A stretch of 64,000 bases of DNA from the NCBI RefSeq assembly GCF_036016195.1, contig NZ_JAYWTM010000001.1, positions 434,001-498,000 of the forward strand. The letters run 5' to 3'. The notes under the pieces are model-generated. The model ran no database searches and was not told the origin of the DNA. It saw nothing but the letters and a program-made list of their open reading frames with translations. Shown here in pieces: positions 62,167-64,000 of the stretch. Numbering within the stretch: position 1 is the first letter of the stretch; each line of letters starts with the position of its first letter. Source of the DNA: Brenneria populi (GTDB lineage Bacteria > Pseudomonadota > Gammaproteobacteria > Enterobacterales > Enterobacteriaceae). Position numbers and translations under genes: made by a program.

Positions 62167-64000
62167 GTGAAATCACCTCTCAACGCATTATCTTCGCAGC
62201 TTGATGCGTTAATGCTCCTCGATCGGCAGCGCCTGCGTCGGCGTTTACAGGGGGCCGATAAAGTCGGCAGCCCGAAAGCGCAGGCGGCGATCGCACAGGA
62301 AATTGAAGGTGAGATCGCCGCGGCCCGGCAGCGCGTGGAAAACCGCCGCGCCGCCTGCCCATCCATCCGTTACCCGGAACAGCTGCCGGTCAGCCAGAAA
62401 AAAGACGAAATACTGAACGCCCTGCGCGAACATCAGGTCATTATCGTGGCGGGGGAGACCGGTTCGGGCAAAACCACGCAGCTGCCGAAAATCTGCCTGG
62501 AGCTGGGGCGGGGCGTTCGCGGATCGATCGGCCACACGCAGCCGCGCCGTCTGGCCGCCAGAACGGTGGCCGATCGTATCGCCGCCGAACTGGAGACGCC
62601 GCTGGGCGGATGCGTGGGTTACAAGGTCCGTTTTAACGATCGGGTGGGCGATAATACCCTGGTGAAGCTGATGACCGACGGCATTCTGCTGGCGGAAATA
62701 CAGCAGGATCGCCTGCTGATGCAGTATGACACCCTGATTATCGATGAGGCGCACGAACGCAGCCTGAATATTGATTTCATTCTGGGTTATCTGCGCCAGC
62801 TGCTGCCGAAACGCCCTGATTTAAAAATTATTATTACCTCGGCCACTATCGATCCCCAGCGTTTTTCGCGCCATTTCGCCGACGCGCCGATTATCGAGGT
62901 GTCCGGGCGCACATACCCGGTCGATGTCCGCTATCGCCCGGTGGCGGACGACGCCGAGGACGGCGACCGCGATCAGCTACAGGCCATCTTTGATGCGGTG
63001 GATGAACTGGGCCGTGAGGGGCCGGGTGATATCCTGATTTTTATGAGCGGCGAGCGGGAGATTCGCGATACGGCCGATGCCTTAACCAAGCTGGATTTGC
63101 CCCATACTGAGATCCTGCCGCTCTACGCCCGGCTCTCTAACCAGGAGCAGAACCGGGTTTTTCAATCCCACCACGGCCGCCGTATCGTGCTGGCGACCAA
63201 CGTGGCCGAAACGTCGCTGACCGTGCCGGGCATCCGCTACGTCATCGATCCCGGCACGGCGCGTATCAGCCGCTACAGTTTCCGCACCAAAGTGCAGCGC
63301 CTGCCCATCGAACCTATTTCCCAGGCCTCGGCCAACCAGCGTAAAGGCCGCTGCGGACGCGTGGCCGCCGGGGTCTGTATCCGCCTCTATTCCGAGCAGG
63401 ATTTTCTGTCGCGTCCGGAGTTTACCGACCCTGAAATTCTGCGCACCAATCTGGCGTCGGTAATATTGCAAATGACCGCGCTGGGGCTGGGCGACATCGC
63501 GGCGTTTCCTTTTGTGGAGGCGCCGGATAAACGCAACATCCAGGATGGCGTACGGCTGTTGGAGGAGCTGAGCGCGATTACGTCGGCCGAAAACGGGCGT
63601 TACCGTCTGACGCCGCTGGGGCGGCAGCTGTCTCAACTGCCCATCGACCCGCGCTTGGCGCGCATGGTGCTGGAGGCGCGCCGCACCGGCTGCGTGCGCG
63701 AAGTGATGGTGATTACCGCCGCGCTCTCCATTCAGGATCCGCGCGAACGCCCGCTGGATAAGAAACAGGCCGCGGATGAAAAGCATCGGCGCTTCGCCGA
63801 TAAAGAGTCCGATTTTATGACGTTCGTCAACCTGTGGGACTCTCTGCGCGAACAGCAAAAAGCCTTGTCCTCCAGCCAGTTCCGCCGCTTGTGCCGCAGC
63901 GATTATCTGAATTATCTGCGCGTGCGCGAATGGCAGGATATCTATACGCAGCTGCGTCAGGTGGTTAAAGAGCAGGGCCTGCCGATTAACAGCGCGCCCG
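62167..64000 (+). CDS. hrpA: ATP-dependent RNA helicase HrpA, 5' part (runs off the window)
   Basis: The frame from the GTG at 62167 (KSPLNALSSQLDALMLLDR), preceded by AAGGAA, continues for 611 codons to the window edge. It is a DEAH-box helicase with Walker A GETGSGKTTQ at residues 96-105, DEAH in LIIDEAHERS, SAT in IITSATIDP, and the C-terminal RecA-like QRKGRCGRV motif. HrpA rescues collided ribosomes in E. coli. The rest of the gene lies beyond the window. Confidence 0.96.
   Translation, partial: MKSPLNALSSQLDALMLLDRQRLRRRLQGADKVGSPKAQAAIAQEIEGEIAAARQRVENRRAACPSIRYPEQLPVSQKKDEILNALREHQVIIVAGETGSGKTTQLPKICLELGRGVRGSIGHTQPRRLAARTVADRIAAELETPLGGCVGYKVRFNDRVGDNTLVKLMTDGILLAEIQQDRLLMQYDTLIIDEAHERSLNIDFILGYLRQLLPKRPDLKIIITSATIDPQRFSRHFADAPIIEVSGRTYPVDVRYRPVADDAEDGDRDQLQAIFDAVDELGREGPGDILIFMSGEREIRDTADALTKLDLPHTEILPLYARLSNQEQNRVFQSHHGRRIVLATNVAETSLTVPGIRYVIDPGTARISRYSFRTKVQRLPIEPISQASANQRKGRCGRVAAGVCIRLYSEQDFLSRPEFTDPEILRTNLASVILQMTALGLGDIAAFPFVEAPDKRNIQDGVRLLEELSAITSAENGRYRLTPLGRQLSQLPIDPRLARMVLEARRTGCVREVMVITAALSIQDPRERPLDKKQAADEKHRRFADKESDFMTFVNLWDSLREQQKALSSSQFRRLCRSDYLNYLRVREWQDIYTQLRQVVKEQGLPINSAP

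Noticed and set aside
1..64000. tRNA, rRNA, CRISPR or IS transposase genes
   Set aside because: None recognised. No repeat-spacer array and no transposase frame were seen; the only repeats are the short palindromic elements listed.

Overview
The window reads as chromosome from an enterobacterium of the soft-rot/plant-associated Pectobacteriaceae type (Brenneria, Pectobacterium or Dickeya-like). The backbone genes fabI, sapABCDF, pspF/pspABC, ycjXF, tyrR, tpx, mpaA, mppA, zntB, ttcA, ldhA, ydbH-ynbE, azoR and hrpA lie in roughly the E. coli order. Plant-related cargo sits between them: a secreted GH5-CBM3 endoglucanase, a fructan/sucrose utilisation regulon and a phospho-alpha-glucoside PTS operon. 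Genus assignment is inference from gene content; no rRNA or marker gene is present.

Layout. 1-6.2 kb: start of a YdeP/FdhF-like molybdoenzyme, an alpha-glucoside PTS EIICB with a GH4 6-phospho-alpha-glucosidase and its GntR regulator, a LysR regulator and an AraC remnant. 6.3-12.7 kb: fabI and the sapABCDF peptide transporter, all on the minus strand. 12.8-32.2 kb: an accessory block between sapA and pspF. It holds a P-loop kinase-like gene, an unknown gene, a RyhB-type sRNA with a Fur box, a cytoplasmic GH32 hydrolase with a CscB-like symporter and divergent fructokinase, a PEBP/AraC pair, a UvrA-like ATPase, a Tle1-type lipase effector with a DUF2931 immunity lipoprotein, two OmpG-like porins around a lipoprotein GH32, their LacI regulator, and the endoglucanase. 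32.2-40.3 kb: psp locus, a giant DUF2339 membrane protein and ycjXF. 40.3-43.9 kb: an ECF vitamin/nucleobase-type transporter operon with an embedded TudS-like Fe-S desulfidase. 44.3-64 kb: tyrR, two MmyB-type regulator/MFS exporter modules (one exporter frameshifted), tpx, mpaA, mppA, zntB, the FnrS sRNA, ttcA, ydbJ, ldhA, ydbH-ynbE (no ydbL), azoR and the 5' part of hrpA.

How genes work together. The most coherent system is the fructan regulon. Four exact copies of the 12-bp palindrome GTTAACGTTAAC, two in front of cscB/fructokinase and two in front of the porin-GH32-porin operon, share the same arrangement with a CRP-like site. The LacI regulator gene lies next to the second pair. The two halves of this regulon are separated by about 7 kb of unrelated cargo, including the Tle/immunity pair. 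Two conserved stress sRNAs were recognised directly from sequence: RyhB (iron) and FnrS (anaerobiosis). Several short palindromic repeats share an internal module, and one is flanked by a 13-bp direct repeat that looks like a target duplication.
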